DNA from: Chara braunii
Taxonomy: Eukaryota; Streptophyta; Charophyceae; Charales; Characeae
Assembly (NCBI GenBank): GCA_003427395.1
Contig: BFEA01000160.1
Coordinates: forward strand, 2,321,755 to 2,351,631
Length of the DNA stretch: 29,877 bases
Direction of reading: 5' to 3'
Made by a program: the position numbers and the translations under genes. Each line of letters opens with the position of its first letter. Positions within the stretch are counted from its first letter, which is position 1. The notes under the pieces are model-generated. The model did no database searches. It was not told where the DNA came from and was given only the letters and a program-made list of their open reading frames with translations. Below are positions 18,981 through 27,879 of this stretch, in pieces.

Positions 18981-19073
18981 TGCGATATTTCTTAAAGTTG
19001 GAATGATAGAAAGAGGATTAGCATGGCCCCTGCGCAAAGATGACATGCATAAATCGACAGATGGTCGAAATAA
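18981..19073 (+). ncRNA. U6 snRNA-derived copy B (defective)
   Basis: Matches U6 from TTGGAATGATA through GGATTAGCATGGCCCCTGC and GCAAAGATGACATGCATAA to ATCGACAGATGGTC. The ACAGAGA box reads AGAAAGA. It sits 253 bp after copy A in the same orientation and behind an equivalent purine-rich stretch, so the two arose by tandem duplication or a shared source unit. Not expected to be functional. Confidence 0.88.
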
Positions 19074-19199
19074 TGGGAAAGTAAAGGGAAAAAAGAGATC
19101 GAACCACATACTTCTACAACCTCCCATTTTTCTGATATCAAACATGACGTCTACGATTTCTCATTTTCTGACAACAAATAAGTAAAAATTAGACATCGG

Positions 19200-19325
19200 A
19201 GGGGTGAGGAGGACGAGAACGAAGAGGAAAGGGGGGGGGAGGAGCACAAGGAGGAGGAGGAGGAGGAAGACAAGGAGAGGGAAGAAGAAGAAGAACAAAA
19301 GATGAGGAGCTCAGCCTCGCCGGGG

Positions 19326-19359
<34 letters not shown>

Positions 19360-19420
19360 GGGGGGAGGGGAGCGGGAAGGGGGAAGGGGGAGAACGTGGA
19401 GCTGCAAGAGGAGGCCGACG
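19200..19420 (+). repeat. Purine-rich tract with (GA)n
   Basis: GAGGAG- and GAAGAA-rich DNA, with a pure (GA)n run at about 19328-19356 and G runs. It has the same strand bias as 18005-18727. Ser/Leu/Pro-rich minus-strand frames here are artefacts. Confidence 0.85.
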
Positions 19421-19714
19421 AACAGGAGGAGCAGCAGATTGGGGGTCTGGGTAGCAAGAGGCGGGAGGAGCGGAAAGAGGAAAGGGAGGATGACATTGGC
19501 AGGATGTGGGGTAGGAAGAGATGCAGCGTGGTTGGTTGGATTTTCACCGACACATGAGGAAAAAAGGACAAAACGCATGTCGGCGCAGAACGCAGGGGAC
19601 ACGTGCTCTTTGGTAGAGACTCCTCACCCCCCAAGAAGTACTTTAGAAGCTGCATTGCCAGCAGGAACATTTTCGTTGAAGTTCATGTTTCATTTATCCT
19701 CAAGCTTCCACGGT

Positions 19715-19900
19715 AGCCTGCCTCCTTTTCCCTTTTCCTTCCCTTCAAGTCGTCTTCTCTTCTCGGTGGGCTATGGCGGCTTCGATAGCACACCTCCGAA
19801 TATGGCAGCCTGCCTCCTTCCCCTCTCCTGCAAGTCGCCTTCCCTTCTCGGTCGGCGATGGCAGCTTCCAGCCACGGCTCGCTGCGATAGCACACGTGCG
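19715..19900 (+). repeat. 92-bp tandem duplication
   Basis: AGCCTGCCTCCTT, CAAGTCG, CTTCTCGGT, GGC-ATGGC-GCTTC and GATAGCACAC occur in the same order in both units, starting at 19715 and 19807. Confidence 0.85.
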
Positions 19901-20170
19901 AATAGCGATTCCTGTCCGTCTCGATTCACACGTGTGCACATTACACAGGGCCGCTCCCTCCACCAACTTCCCAAGGCCGCCCGTTAGTCCTGCTTCTCTT
20001 CTATGAACTTTGCGCCGCCCGTCACAGCCGCGAATTGGTCGGGGTCACCTTTGACCACCTCTGTTTTTTTTCCTTGGCAGGCCTTCAACTCCCGCGCGCA
20101 CACGACAAGAACAAACAGCGCCTCAACCACGGCGCGCCAGACGTGGAACTCGCGCGGTCGGAAGAAAAAA

Positions 20171-20363
20171 GACCCTGCAATTTCAAGTTCTACGGGTTTC
20201 GCTTGGGCCCGCGCCTTGTCCCCGGCCATTTTCCCGACACAGGGAGCCCGGGCTCGCAGTAGCCTCACGCGAGACCCCCGCTGTTCCCTTGGACCCTCGC
20301 CTTGTCCCCGGCCATTTTCCCAACACAGGGAGCCCCGGCTCATGGGAGCGTCACGCGAGAAAG
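20171..20363 (+). repeat. GC-rich tandem repeat block, left part
   Basis: Two units of the type CCTTGTCCCCGGCCATTTTCC, ACACAGGGAGCC, CGGGCTC and AGCGTCACGCGAGA or AGCCTCACGCGAGA (from about 20205 and 20288) follow a leader GACCCTGCAATTTC. The same leader-plus-two-units arrangement resumes at 21604-21790 after an insertion, so the units form a higher-order repeat of about 190 bp. Confidence 0.88.
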
Positions 20364-20373
20364 ACCCTGCAAT

Positions 20374-21603
20374 GTCCAGTTGATGTAGCTCAGTGGTTAG
20401 ACCACCGGTTGGAAATGCGCATTGTGGTATGAGGTTGCGGGTTCAAAACTCAATTGCAGCCTCGCGCATGGACACCGGCAGGGCTTTAGAATGACGCACG
20501 GCTGGACACAGCCCCTTGGGCTGATGCAGGCAAGCTATTTCAGACACTGCCTGCGTACCACCCAAGGGTTAATCCGGGTTGTTATCCGTAGGATTCTACC
20601 TAGGCAGGTTTACTTGAGGACATTGGCTACTGGTTGCTCTGATGATCTCCCCCGTCATCCGTCATACATGGTAGGTTATCCTAGTTACATACTACAGGTT
20701 ATAGGTTCGAGTCTGGCATAGCTGTTATACACACATACTCACAGTGTCACATGGTTCTCGGTACTTACACTGCCTATGGGCGCACCTATACACCGGCTTA
20801 GGGCGTACACCCGTGGCCTATGGGCAAATTGCACAGCCTACGGTCACTGATACACTGCTTACACACATGCACATCTGTTACGACACAAACACTGACGTAT
20901 CAATAGAGTTAGGTGGGGGAGACCGATCTCTGTCATGGGTTCGTTCGTCATGGGGTTCAGATCCAGGCTACGGGGAGTCTGCTCTGGTCTGTGCAAATAC
21001 TTGGCCGCGATTCAGTTCGTCGGTATGGACTGATAGTGATATTGATAGTGCCTGACGTCTGAAGTCCTTGAGTAACAAGGTTTGCTCGTTCAGGCTTCCA
21101 CTGGGGCTGGGTGGGGTAGTTGTCCAGTCTAGGTACCTATAACTACTGTTCGGTCTACGTCGCCGTTTGAGGGGTAGGGTGATTCTCCTGAGTGCTTGTA
21201 CCACTGAGGTAGGATAGTAGGTATAGGGGGGGTGTTAGGAGAATTGAAGTGAGGTAGGGTAGAAGGTGGTCCTGCCAAAACGCGTCAAGGTACCCACTAG
21301 CTGGTTGAGCTGGAATAGTACTGGGAAGGTGATCCGTCCAATATCAGAATAGGTGGGAGCCATGAGGCCACACCTGGCCAGCGTGCGGTCTGTGATTGGC
21401 GCCAGTGGAATACCACCAACTCAGGCCATACCTCCCCACGAGAACTTCCGATTCGGTTGCCAGGAATAATACTGGGTTGATTGCCTATTAGGAAGTCTCC
21501 ACTCCAGCGCTCCTAAGACAGTACCCACCTAGGTCGATACCCGACCTCTATAACAACCTGGGCTTTATAAAAAAAAAAAATAATAATAATAATAATAATA
21601 ATA
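20374..21603 (+). mobile_element. About 1.23-kb non-coding retroposon with tRNA-like head and (TAA)n tail
   Basis: The 5' end is tRNA-like, with an A-box-like TAGCTCAGTGG at 20386-20396 and a B-box-like GGTTCAAAACT near 20440. The 3' end is AAAAAAAAAAA followed by (TAA)n to 21603. The element is flanked by ACCCTGCAAT at 20364-20373 and again at 21604-21613, a target-site duplication. The adjacent repeat unit (from 20171) preserves the empty site GACCCTGCAATTTC. Two further B-box-like motifs lie inside (GGTTCGAGTCT near 20705, GGTTCAGATCC near 20955). The longest internal frames are about 100 codons and unrecognised. The structure is that of a SINE, but the length is well above the usual few hundred bases. 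Mobilisation by a LINE is inferred. Confidence 0.82.
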
Positions 21604-21790
21604 ACCCTGCAATTTCTGCGGGTTTCCCTTGTGCCTGCGCCTTGTCCCCGGCCGTTTTTCCAACACAAGGAGCCCGGGCTCGCGGGAGCCTCACGCGAGA
21701 CCTGATGGTCCCTTGGGCACGCACCTTGTCCCCGCCCATTTTCCCAACACAGGGAACCTGGGCTCGCAGGAGCATGACGCGAGACCTGCT
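21604..21790 (+). repeat. GC-rich tandem repeat block, right part
   Basis: Continuation of the 20171 repeat: leader ACCCTGCAATTTC, then units at about 21628 and 21711 with CCTTGTCCCCG, ACACAAGGAGCCCGGGCTCG and CACGCGAGACCTG. Confidence 0.88.
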
Positions 21791-21808
21791 TTTCCCTTTA
21801 TAAAGAGC

Positions 21809-21828
21809 ATATATATATATATATATAA
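21809..21828 (+). repeat. (AT)n microsatellite
   Basis: A short pure AT run. Confidence 0.9.
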
Positions 21829-21954
21829 TGTTCGATGATCATTGGCAACATTACCATGATAAGAGAGGCCTGTGATAAAAGATCACTACGAGTTGGGTTA
21901 AACTGGGGCATCCAGAGTCTACAAACAGGGGGTACAAATCAATATAAGTAATGT

Positions 21955-22012
21955 CGACGGCTCTTAGCCTTACAACAATTGGTGAGTCCTGGGTTCAAAC
22001 CCTGGTACAAAC
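21955..22012 (+). mobile_element. tRNA-related fragment with B box
   Basis: GGGTTCAAACCCTGG near 21991 is a good Pol III B-box match and T-loop-like, with GGCTCTTAGCC upstream. A full cloverleaf does not form, so this is a tRNA-derived retroposon remnant rather than a tRNA gene. Confidence 0.4.
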
Positions 22013-22363
22013 AATCATATTGTCACGGATTGTCTCACTTTTTTCTTTATTGCAAGACGAAATATCCCGTTTTAGGGTTGAGGTCTCACTTGATTGATAC
22101 TTTTTTTTTCCCCTTTCAAACAAACAAGACATTTCATTATCAGTAACAAAAGGGAGGTCGGGGTCTTCACAGTCTACCCGAATGAACGAGTTGGGAGCAT
22201 TGATTGGATTTGATTGACGTATTATAGCCTTGGCATTGAGACCGTTAGTAATTGAAATTCTGAGGCTTAGGAAAGATAAAAAATAAAAAAGAATTAACGC
22301 TTTTATGTTTGGAAAGAGAACAAAACCAAAGCACATGAACATCTGATGGTAAATTTGCCCTTG

Positions 22364-22450
22364 GTCCCTTGGGACATCTGTTAAAATTGGAATGATACAG
22401 AGAAGATTACCATGGTCCTTGCGCAAGGACGAGACGCATAAATCGAGAGG
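22364..22450 (+). ncRNA. U6 snRNA-derived copy C (near full length, defective)
   Basis: Starts GTCCCTTGGGACATCTG (the U6 5' stem with two bases lost), continues AAAATTGGAATGATACAGAG with the ACAGAGA box intact, then TTGCGCAAGGACGAGACGCA and ATAAATCGAGAGG. The catalytic AGC triad is ACC (GATTACCATGG). It ends in a short A run instead of the usual U-rich terminus. No upstream sequence element or TATA at U6 spacing was seen. It is probably a retropseudogene. Confidence 0.9.
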
Positions 22451-22608
22451 AAAAAAATGCTCTTGACCACGTTTGCATGTGCACGTCCAAGTGCATTCCA
22501 CTAAGTGGCTACAACTGCCATTCTCAAAACTAAGCGGGCTATTTATGCCATTTTCCCTTTTCCGCTACCCCCTCCAATGGCAAGGGTTTACATGCACCTC
22601 CAATTATG

Positions 22609-22645
22609 GGGCCTCGCTCCACGAGTCTCCACATGCAAAAAAAAC
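22609..22645. repeat. Partial MITE arm
   Basis: GGGGCCTCGCTCCACGAGTC followed by TCCACATGCAAAA resembles the left arm of the element at 332-456. A full partner arm was not found. Confidence 0.45.
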
Positions 22646-22747
22646 ACAAAATATGGCGGTGTGTTTTTCCATATCCTATCGGATGATTCGTTCTTATTTG
22701 CACATTTGGTTAGTTGTGCACCTCCAGACATGATGCGAGAAGACTGT

Positions 22748-22874
22748 GGACCTCGCTCCACCACTCACAAAATGTGTAGAACGAAAACGAATCTTTCAGT
22801 AGAACGGGGGACTCGGAAGATAAACTGCCATATTTTTATCTTTTGTGCATGTTGTGAGTAGTGGAGCAAGGCCC
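22748..22874. mobile_element. Palindromic MITE, same family as 332-456
   Basis: Starts GGACCTCGCTCCACCACTCA and ends with the imperfect reverse complement (GAGTAGTGGAGCAAGGCCC), 127 bp, with a TTTTGTGCATGT inner arm as in the first copy. Confidence 0.72.
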
Positions 22875-22887
22875 TATGACACGTTGC

Positions 22888-23212
22888 AAGCTTCCCCTGA
22901 ATGTCAGCCTACCAAATTGAATGATTCAAAGACAACACATATTGAGAAAACTACAAAGAAGAACCAACTCTCTCAACGTTTCAAATGCATGACCCATTTG
23001 AACGCACTTGGGTTTGGCGGCAAGGGATTATGTGCGCCTCCATACATGATGGGAGAAGATTTGGGTATTTGAGAACCCAGTTGCAAGCTTCCTTCGGGAT
23101 TGAATCATGATTTATAAACCACACCTACTGACAAAAACTACAAAAAGGACCCTCCGGATGTTTTAAATGCATGACTCATCCGAATGCAACTGGGTTCTCA
23201 AATACCCAAATC
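22888..23212. mobile_element. MITE-like element with 28-bp perfect terminal inverted repeat plus a diverged tandem relative
   Basis: From 23058 to 23212 the ends are exact reverse complements over 28 bp (beginning GATTTGGGTATTTGAGAACC). The interior contains CAAGCTTCC, GATTGAATCATG and AAATGCATGACTCATCCGAA. A diverged relative of the interior lies just upstream at 22888-23020 (CAAGCTTCCCCTGAA, AAATGCATGACCCATTTGAA). No transposase is present. Confidence 0.72.
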
Positions 23213-23219
23213 GATAATT

Positions 23220-23245
23220 GAAAAAAAAAAAAAAAAAAAAAAAAA
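23220..23245 (+). repeat. Poly-A tract
   Basis: About 26 consecutive A bases directly after the inverted-repeat element. Confidence 0.9.
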
Positions 23246-23826
23246 GGAACATTCTCATCTGCTTAACTTTGCAAATGGATAATACAATATGTACTTGAAC
23301 GTGTAGAGGCGTCAATGATTTTTGGTCGAGGGTTAAATTTCGTGCTTCTGGATTATAATAGGGATACTTTTGTTATGTACTTCGCCTGAAAGTGAAAGGA
23401 CGACTACCGGTAGGGCCTCAATCCGTCTTTACCTTCTCTTTTAAGCCCCCATTCGAAGGTATTCTTTTTCAATGAAGACCCACAAATGGCCCGCTTGCGT
23501 CTTGAACCCCGTCCGAACGCATATCAGTATTTTGCACGTTGAGGGTTTGATCATGCCTTTCGGCACTTTACCTTCAGGTGCATTCCCGACTGCCTTATTA
23601 GTCTTTGTGATTGCAAATGTGAGCTCGTTGTTCATGTCCCTTTCTTCATTTTTTTTTTTCCACAAACGAATCAATTACCTTCCTTTTCTTTACTCTGTAT
23701 AATAATTCCCTCGGCTGGACATTCTCTACTTCCTTCTCCCTTTAATTCATTGCATTTCTGTGCCACTTCCAAATGTACGACTTCGTTATGACACGCCAAC
23801 GAACATACATAACGATTGCGAGCGCC
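23246..23826. other. No recognisable gene
   Basis: Short frames only; nothing recognised. Confidence 0.4.
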
Positions 23827-23827
23827 T

Positions 23828-23871
<44 letters not shown>
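23827..23871 (+). repeat. T11-G34 homopolymer junction
   Basis: Eleven T then 34 G. It has potential to form G-quadruplex DNA, but long G runs are also a known weak point of short-read data. Confidence 0.9.
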
Positions 23872-23872
<1 letters not shown>

Positions 23873-23890
23873 GGGAGAGAGGCAAGGGAA

Positions 23891-23945
23891 ACATTTCTCG
23901 ATTTGTGCATGTCATCCTTGTGCATGGGCCAACGGATGTCCCGAC
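23891..23945 (-). ncRNA. U6 snRNA-derived copy D, internally deleted
   Basis: On the minus strand it reads GGGACATCCGTTGGCCCATGC then ACAAGGATGACATGCACAA and ATCGAGAAATG. The 5' stem end and the 3' half of U6 are joined with loss of the central part, including the ACAGAGA box and AGC triad. Certainly non-functional as U6. Confidence 0.85.
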
Positions 23946-23989
23946 CGACAACGTCGATGCACAATGTTGCTTACATGCCACTAGGGTTA

Positions 23990-24095
23990 GTAAGTAAGAA
24001 ATATTATAGTCATCTGATGTGATACGGATTCAAACTCAATGACATGATCTGGTTCTTAACAGTTGCACGTGTGTACTATTCAGCCACACGAGCCT
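23990..24095 (-). mobile_element. tRNA-derived SINE
   Basis: On the minus strand an A-box-like GTGGCTGAATAGT and a B-box-like GAGTTTGAATCCG are spaced as in a tRNA. A tail with ATCAGATGACTATAATATT follows. Similar tail and B-box sequence occur at 16780-16845, indicating one family. Confidence 0.6.
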
Positions 24096-24543
24096 GATTA
24101 TTATCTAAGAATTGTAATTGTTCCAGCGCAATACCTGCATATATGCCATACTTTATACCAACCTTAAAGTTGACAGTCAAAAGTTTGTTCTTCCTTTTTT
24201 TTTTAGAATAATTATAGCATTGTATTGCATAAGGAACGATGATCCCCGAAGCTCTTCACACACAACTCGAAAGAGATTGGGGCCACATTACCTAGCTTCG
24301 ACTTGTGCTAGAAACAAACAAGTGTCTGAGTTGTCATCTTGTTGTGCTTGTTTACGTTCTATATTTCTCTCCCTACGGATTGCAACGTGTATCTATCCCA
24401 ACCGCAACGTGCAACAATCACCTGTTGGATTTATCCATTCTTGCCAACTTGTTTTGTCGAACTTCCATCGACTCATGAGGGGTTCAACCATCTCTCATGT
24501 GTGTCTCTTACGTGACATATCAAAATCCACATTGAGATCGACA
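24096..24543. other. No recognisable gene
   Basis: A 173-codon frame at 24118-24639 runs into the CGTACG-rich repeat and has no recognisable domain. Not called as a gene. Confidence 0.4.
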
Positions 24544-25277
24544 CAATCAATCAATCAATCAATCAAACTGGGTAGCACGCCGTACGCGTACGCGTACGTA
24601 TTCCAACGTACACGTACGAGCCCGCGTACACGTACGTAAAAAAAAAAAGAAATAAAATCCACAAACTCTAAAAAAACATTATGTTGTGCAAAATTATGAT
24701 ACAAACAACTTTTGTCTGGGATTCATACCCGAATTCCCAACCAATCTCGATTTAAAAATAAAAAACCTTAAAGAAAACTTCAAAATAATAATTAAAAAAA
24801 AAACTATTTTAAAATAGTTTTTAAATTATTTTGATAATATTACCATTTTTTTAGTTTTTAATTTCTTACTTGAGTTTGATTGGGAATTCAGGGATGACTC
24901 CCGGACAAAAGTTATTTATATCATGTTTCTGCATAACATATATTTGTTACAGAAGTTATGTTCTTATTTTTTTTGTTTTTTTCCTAGTTTTTTTTTACTT
25001 TTTATTTGAATTTATTTGGTTTTTGTGTCTTTGATTTTTCCCTCGAGTTTGGTACAAAATTTTGCAATTTGTCTCAGGCAAAAGTTGTTTGAGATATCAT
25101 TTTGCGTACAACACACTTTGTTTTCAGATTTTTCCGATGATGTTTTTTTTTTTTTTTTTTACGCATTCCCACGTACGGGAGTACGTGTATGCACGTACAT
25201 GTCGCGTACAGGAATACGTGTACGCCTGTACACGCAACCCGCGTACACGTACGCTGTGCAACCCAACAATCAATGAA
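24544..25277. mobile_element. Large inverted-repeat (foldback-like) element with CGTACG-rich ends
   Basis: The inner palindrome 24681-24939 has imperfect arms of about 130 bp (ATGTTGTGC against GCATAACAT, ACAACTTTTGTCTGGGA against CCGGACAAAAGTTAT). Its centre is the exact palindrome at 24801-24820. The outer ends are also inverted: GGGTAGCACGCCGTACGCG at about 24570 against CGTACGCTGTGCAACCC at about 25250, with arrays of CGTACACGTACG type next to each. A third diverged copy of the inner arm lies at 25075-25125. (AATC)n runs flank both sides. No coding sequence was recognised. Confidence 0.75.
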
Positions 25278-25439
25278 ATGAATTAATTCATTGATTGATT
25301 AATTGACCGATCGAGCGATTGATTGAACGATTCCCTACCCTCTCGCTCGTATCCTTGACTCCTAAGCCAGAACGGAATATGCGCGCGCGCAAAAAAAAAA
25401 AGGTCTTGCGGTTTCGCGAATGTTTTTTTCTTTCCCTCT

Positions 25440-25442
25440 ATG

Positions 25443-25473
<31 letters not shown>

Positions 25474-25600
25474 GGTTGATTGATTGATTAATTGATCAAT
25501 CAATCAATAAATACATAAAAAATAACAACAATAAATATGTTAAAAAATAAGTGGCACATCTACGCGTTGGCCACTTGTTTTTTTTTTTTTTTTTTTTTTG
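25440..25600 (+). repeat. (AATC)n inverted array followed by GGCCACTTG and poly-T
   Basis: AATC repeats then ATTG repeats (25442-25507) form a hairpin-capable pair. GCGTTGGCCACTTG and poly-T follow. This may be a reduced form of the composite modules described below. Confidence 0.75.
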
Positions 25601-25626
25601 CAATGTTTGCATTTTTATATATGCGT

Positions 25627-25994
25627 GTATTGATTGATTGATTTATTGGTAAGCAGGATCTGGGAGCAGGGATATGGCAGGTTTGGGTAGGTTCGGGTAG
25701 GATGTGTGGGAGGTAGGATAGGGTAGGTCCAGGCAGGATCTGGGAGTTTCGGGAAGGGTCAGGGAGGGTCGAGATCTAAGGGGATAAGGGAAGGTTGGGA
25801 AGGACCAGTGAGGATCGGGGAGGGTCGGGGAGGATCAAGGAGGGTCGATGGGTAGATTATATATGTCTCCCCCCCCTCTCTCTCTTTCTCATCTTTAAAA
25901 AAAAAAAATTGTTAAAAAAAAAAGACGCGGCAGTTGGCCACACGTCGACGGGGGGGGGCAGGTTCCGGATTAACGAGCATATGCCGATCAGGGA

Positions 25995-26037
<43 letters not shown>

Positions 26038-26150
26038 ACCATATTCAAGCTTGCGTTTTCCTGGTCCCCACCCGTCCCCCTCGCGTTTTTTTTAATACAA
26101 AAAATAAATAAATAAATCAAAGCTAATTGATTAATTGATTGATTACAACT
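25627..26150 (+). repeat. Composite microsatellite module 1
   Basis: Order: (ATTG)n, GGGTAGG- and GATCGGGGAGGGTCGG-type minisatellite (25660-25850), short CT run, poly-A, GTTGGCCACACGTCGAC (25933), second GATCAGGGAGGATC piece, (CT)n at about 26000-26035, A-rich (AAAT)n, then ATTGATTG. The same order of parts recurs at 27880-28505 and 28509-28935. Confidence 0.75.
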
Positions 26151-26521
26151 AAAAACATGTTAAAACACTGAAGCAACCTTGTGATCTGCCCCGTGTCTGT
26201 CACCCACGGGAGAACTGTTTCGCAACTCCTGTAACCTGTAGGAGAACACAAGATTAGTTTCACAAAATTGACCACATGCAGAAAACACACTCAAATTTAG
26301 GACGAAATAAAATAAGCATTTAACTTTTCAAAAGGATGGGAGAGGCGAAGCTACATCCGACCTCGGGAGTAAGCTCAATATATGAATCCAAAAAGTTGGT
26401 CCGCGTTCCAACAGATCGCATAAATAGCCTATGCCTGATCCTTTGGCCCATACGGTGCCGCCTATAGCGGGCACGTCGGTCCAAGAGCACTATATTGGAA
26501 CATAAAGCATAACCACTTTTC

Positions 26522-26524
<3 letters not shown>
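26151..26524. other. No recognisable gene
   Basis: Nothing recognised. Confidence 0.35.
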
Positions 26525-26571
<47 letters not shown>

Positions 26572-26726
26572 CTCTCTCTCTTTGTCGTCCTCTCTGTCCG
26601 CGTCTCTCTCTCTCTCTGTCATTCTCTCTATCGCCCTGTCTGTCTGTCTGTCTGTCTCTCAATACTGTGGCTCGCTGGTGTTCAAGAAGTGGCACGATGG
26701 CTATTCCTCCCCCCCCCCCCCCCCCG
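26525..26726 (+). repeat. (CT)n, (TGTC)n and poly-C cluster
   Basis: (CT)n at about 26525-26580, (TGTC)n at about 26637-26658 and a C run at about 26709-26725. Confidence 0.9.
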
Positions 26727-27019
26727 CCCCCCTGCCCCCACCGCAGTGGGGAGACACTGTGGCTGTTGTTGCCTGTGCCCGTGGGCATCTGCAGTGCCAT
26801 GTGGCAGACTGCTGTGGACCGTGAAGACCCCCTGATCAAGGGTTGCTCTACAATGGTGAGGGTCTGCTCACACAACACACCCTGGATCTGCAGTGCTACT
26901 GCTGGGGGCTGATCAAGATCTCAACCCCCTCCCTCCTCCAGTTGGCTTGCTGCAGTGAAGGTCAATACCCTCATGATCTTGGTATACCTTGTGCCCTTGT
27001 AAACATTAAGGGCCAGGTA
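26727..27019. other. Unique-looking segment, no recognisable gene
   Basis: This balanced-composition sequence contains a GGTGAGGGTCTGCTCACAC piece and several CTGCAGTG motifs. I could not assign it. Confidence 0.35.
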
Positions 27020-27490
27020 TCATCCCTCTCTCTTCCCTCTCCCTACTAACTCACTTTCTCTACCTTTTCTCTCTATTCTTACTCACCCTCTCTACTTCTT
27101 CCTCTTCTGCCTCACTCATTTTCTTCTAATCACTCTCACCACTCATACCCCTCTTTCCACCCCACCTTTTCTCCCACCTCCCACTATTTTACTCTACTTT
27201 ATTCATTTATTTTATTTTCTTTCTTCTCTTTTCTCTTTGCTTCTTGATCCCTCTCCACCTTTCCCATCCCTTTCTCTCCCATTCTCTCACTCTCCTCTCT
27301 TCCCAACTACAACCCCATCGCTTCCCCAATCTCCCCCTTCACTCTTTTTTTTTCTCTCACCTATTTCTCCCCTTTCTCCTTCACTTTTTCCTTCCCCTTC
27401 CCCCCAACTTCGAAATTTTCTGTTTTCTCTTCTTTTTATCTTTCTTTTGATTTATATTTCCTCATTTTTTCTAAAAATTCAAACTATCTT
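27020..27490 (+). repeat. Long pyrimidine-rich tract
   Basis: For about 470 bases the + strand is dominated by C and T (CTCTCC, TTTCTC, CCCTTT). It shows the same strand asymmetry as the 17.8-19.4 kb block but in the opposite sense. Frames through it (Ser/Phe/Pro/Leu-rich) are artefacts. Confidence 0.85.
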
Positions 27491-27648
27491 ATTCCCCAGC
27501 TTCTTTTCCAAAAATTCGAATTATCTGATTCCCCTTCTTATCTCACCAATAAGTCTCACGTAGTCCCAACGCAGTGCCAACTATACCACGCCCTCAACGG
27601 CTTGGGAGGAAAGTGTAAGGAATGTCGGTTGTTAAAGATGGATTAAAA

Positions 27649-27711
27649 AGAAGAAGAAGAAGAAGAAGAAGAAGAAGAAGAAGAAGAAGAAGAAGAAGAA
27701 GAAGAAGAAGA
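27649..27711 (+). repeat. (GAA)n microsatellite
   Basis: About 21 GAA units. At 27757-27770 GTTTGCCATGTGGC follows, a motif that recurs in the composite modules. Confidence 0.95.
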
Positions 27712-27879
27712 TCGGGATGGGGATCAGGATGACGGACAGGAAATGACCGCGCCGTAGTTTGCCATGTGGCGCCTGCGCGACGTTGTGCCACGTGGTCACC
27801 ACGCGAAGGAGAAGAAGAAGAATTGAAAAAAAATAGAATTTCTCCTTCTATTCTCCCTCCTTTTATTTTCTTTTTAAGT

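Noticed and set aside
17748-19145. 465-codon minus-strand open frame
   Set aside because: It translates the purine/pyrimidine-asymmetric repeat block and two U6-like copies; composition is Ser/Pro/Leu-rich low complexity with no domain.
19984-20150. Minus-strand segment encoding VWRAVVEALFVLVVCARELK and a hydrophilic tail
   Set aside because: It looks slightly like a real protein end, but I do not recognise it, it reads directly into the GC-rich tandem repeat, and there is no supporting second exon.
20386-20455. Functional tRNA gene
   Set aside because: A and B boxes are present, but the T arm and acceptor stem do not pair; better explained as the tRNA-derived head of a retroposon.
24118-24639. 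173-codon plus-strand frame
   Set aside because: It ends in the CGTACG-rich inverted repeat and has no recognisable domain.
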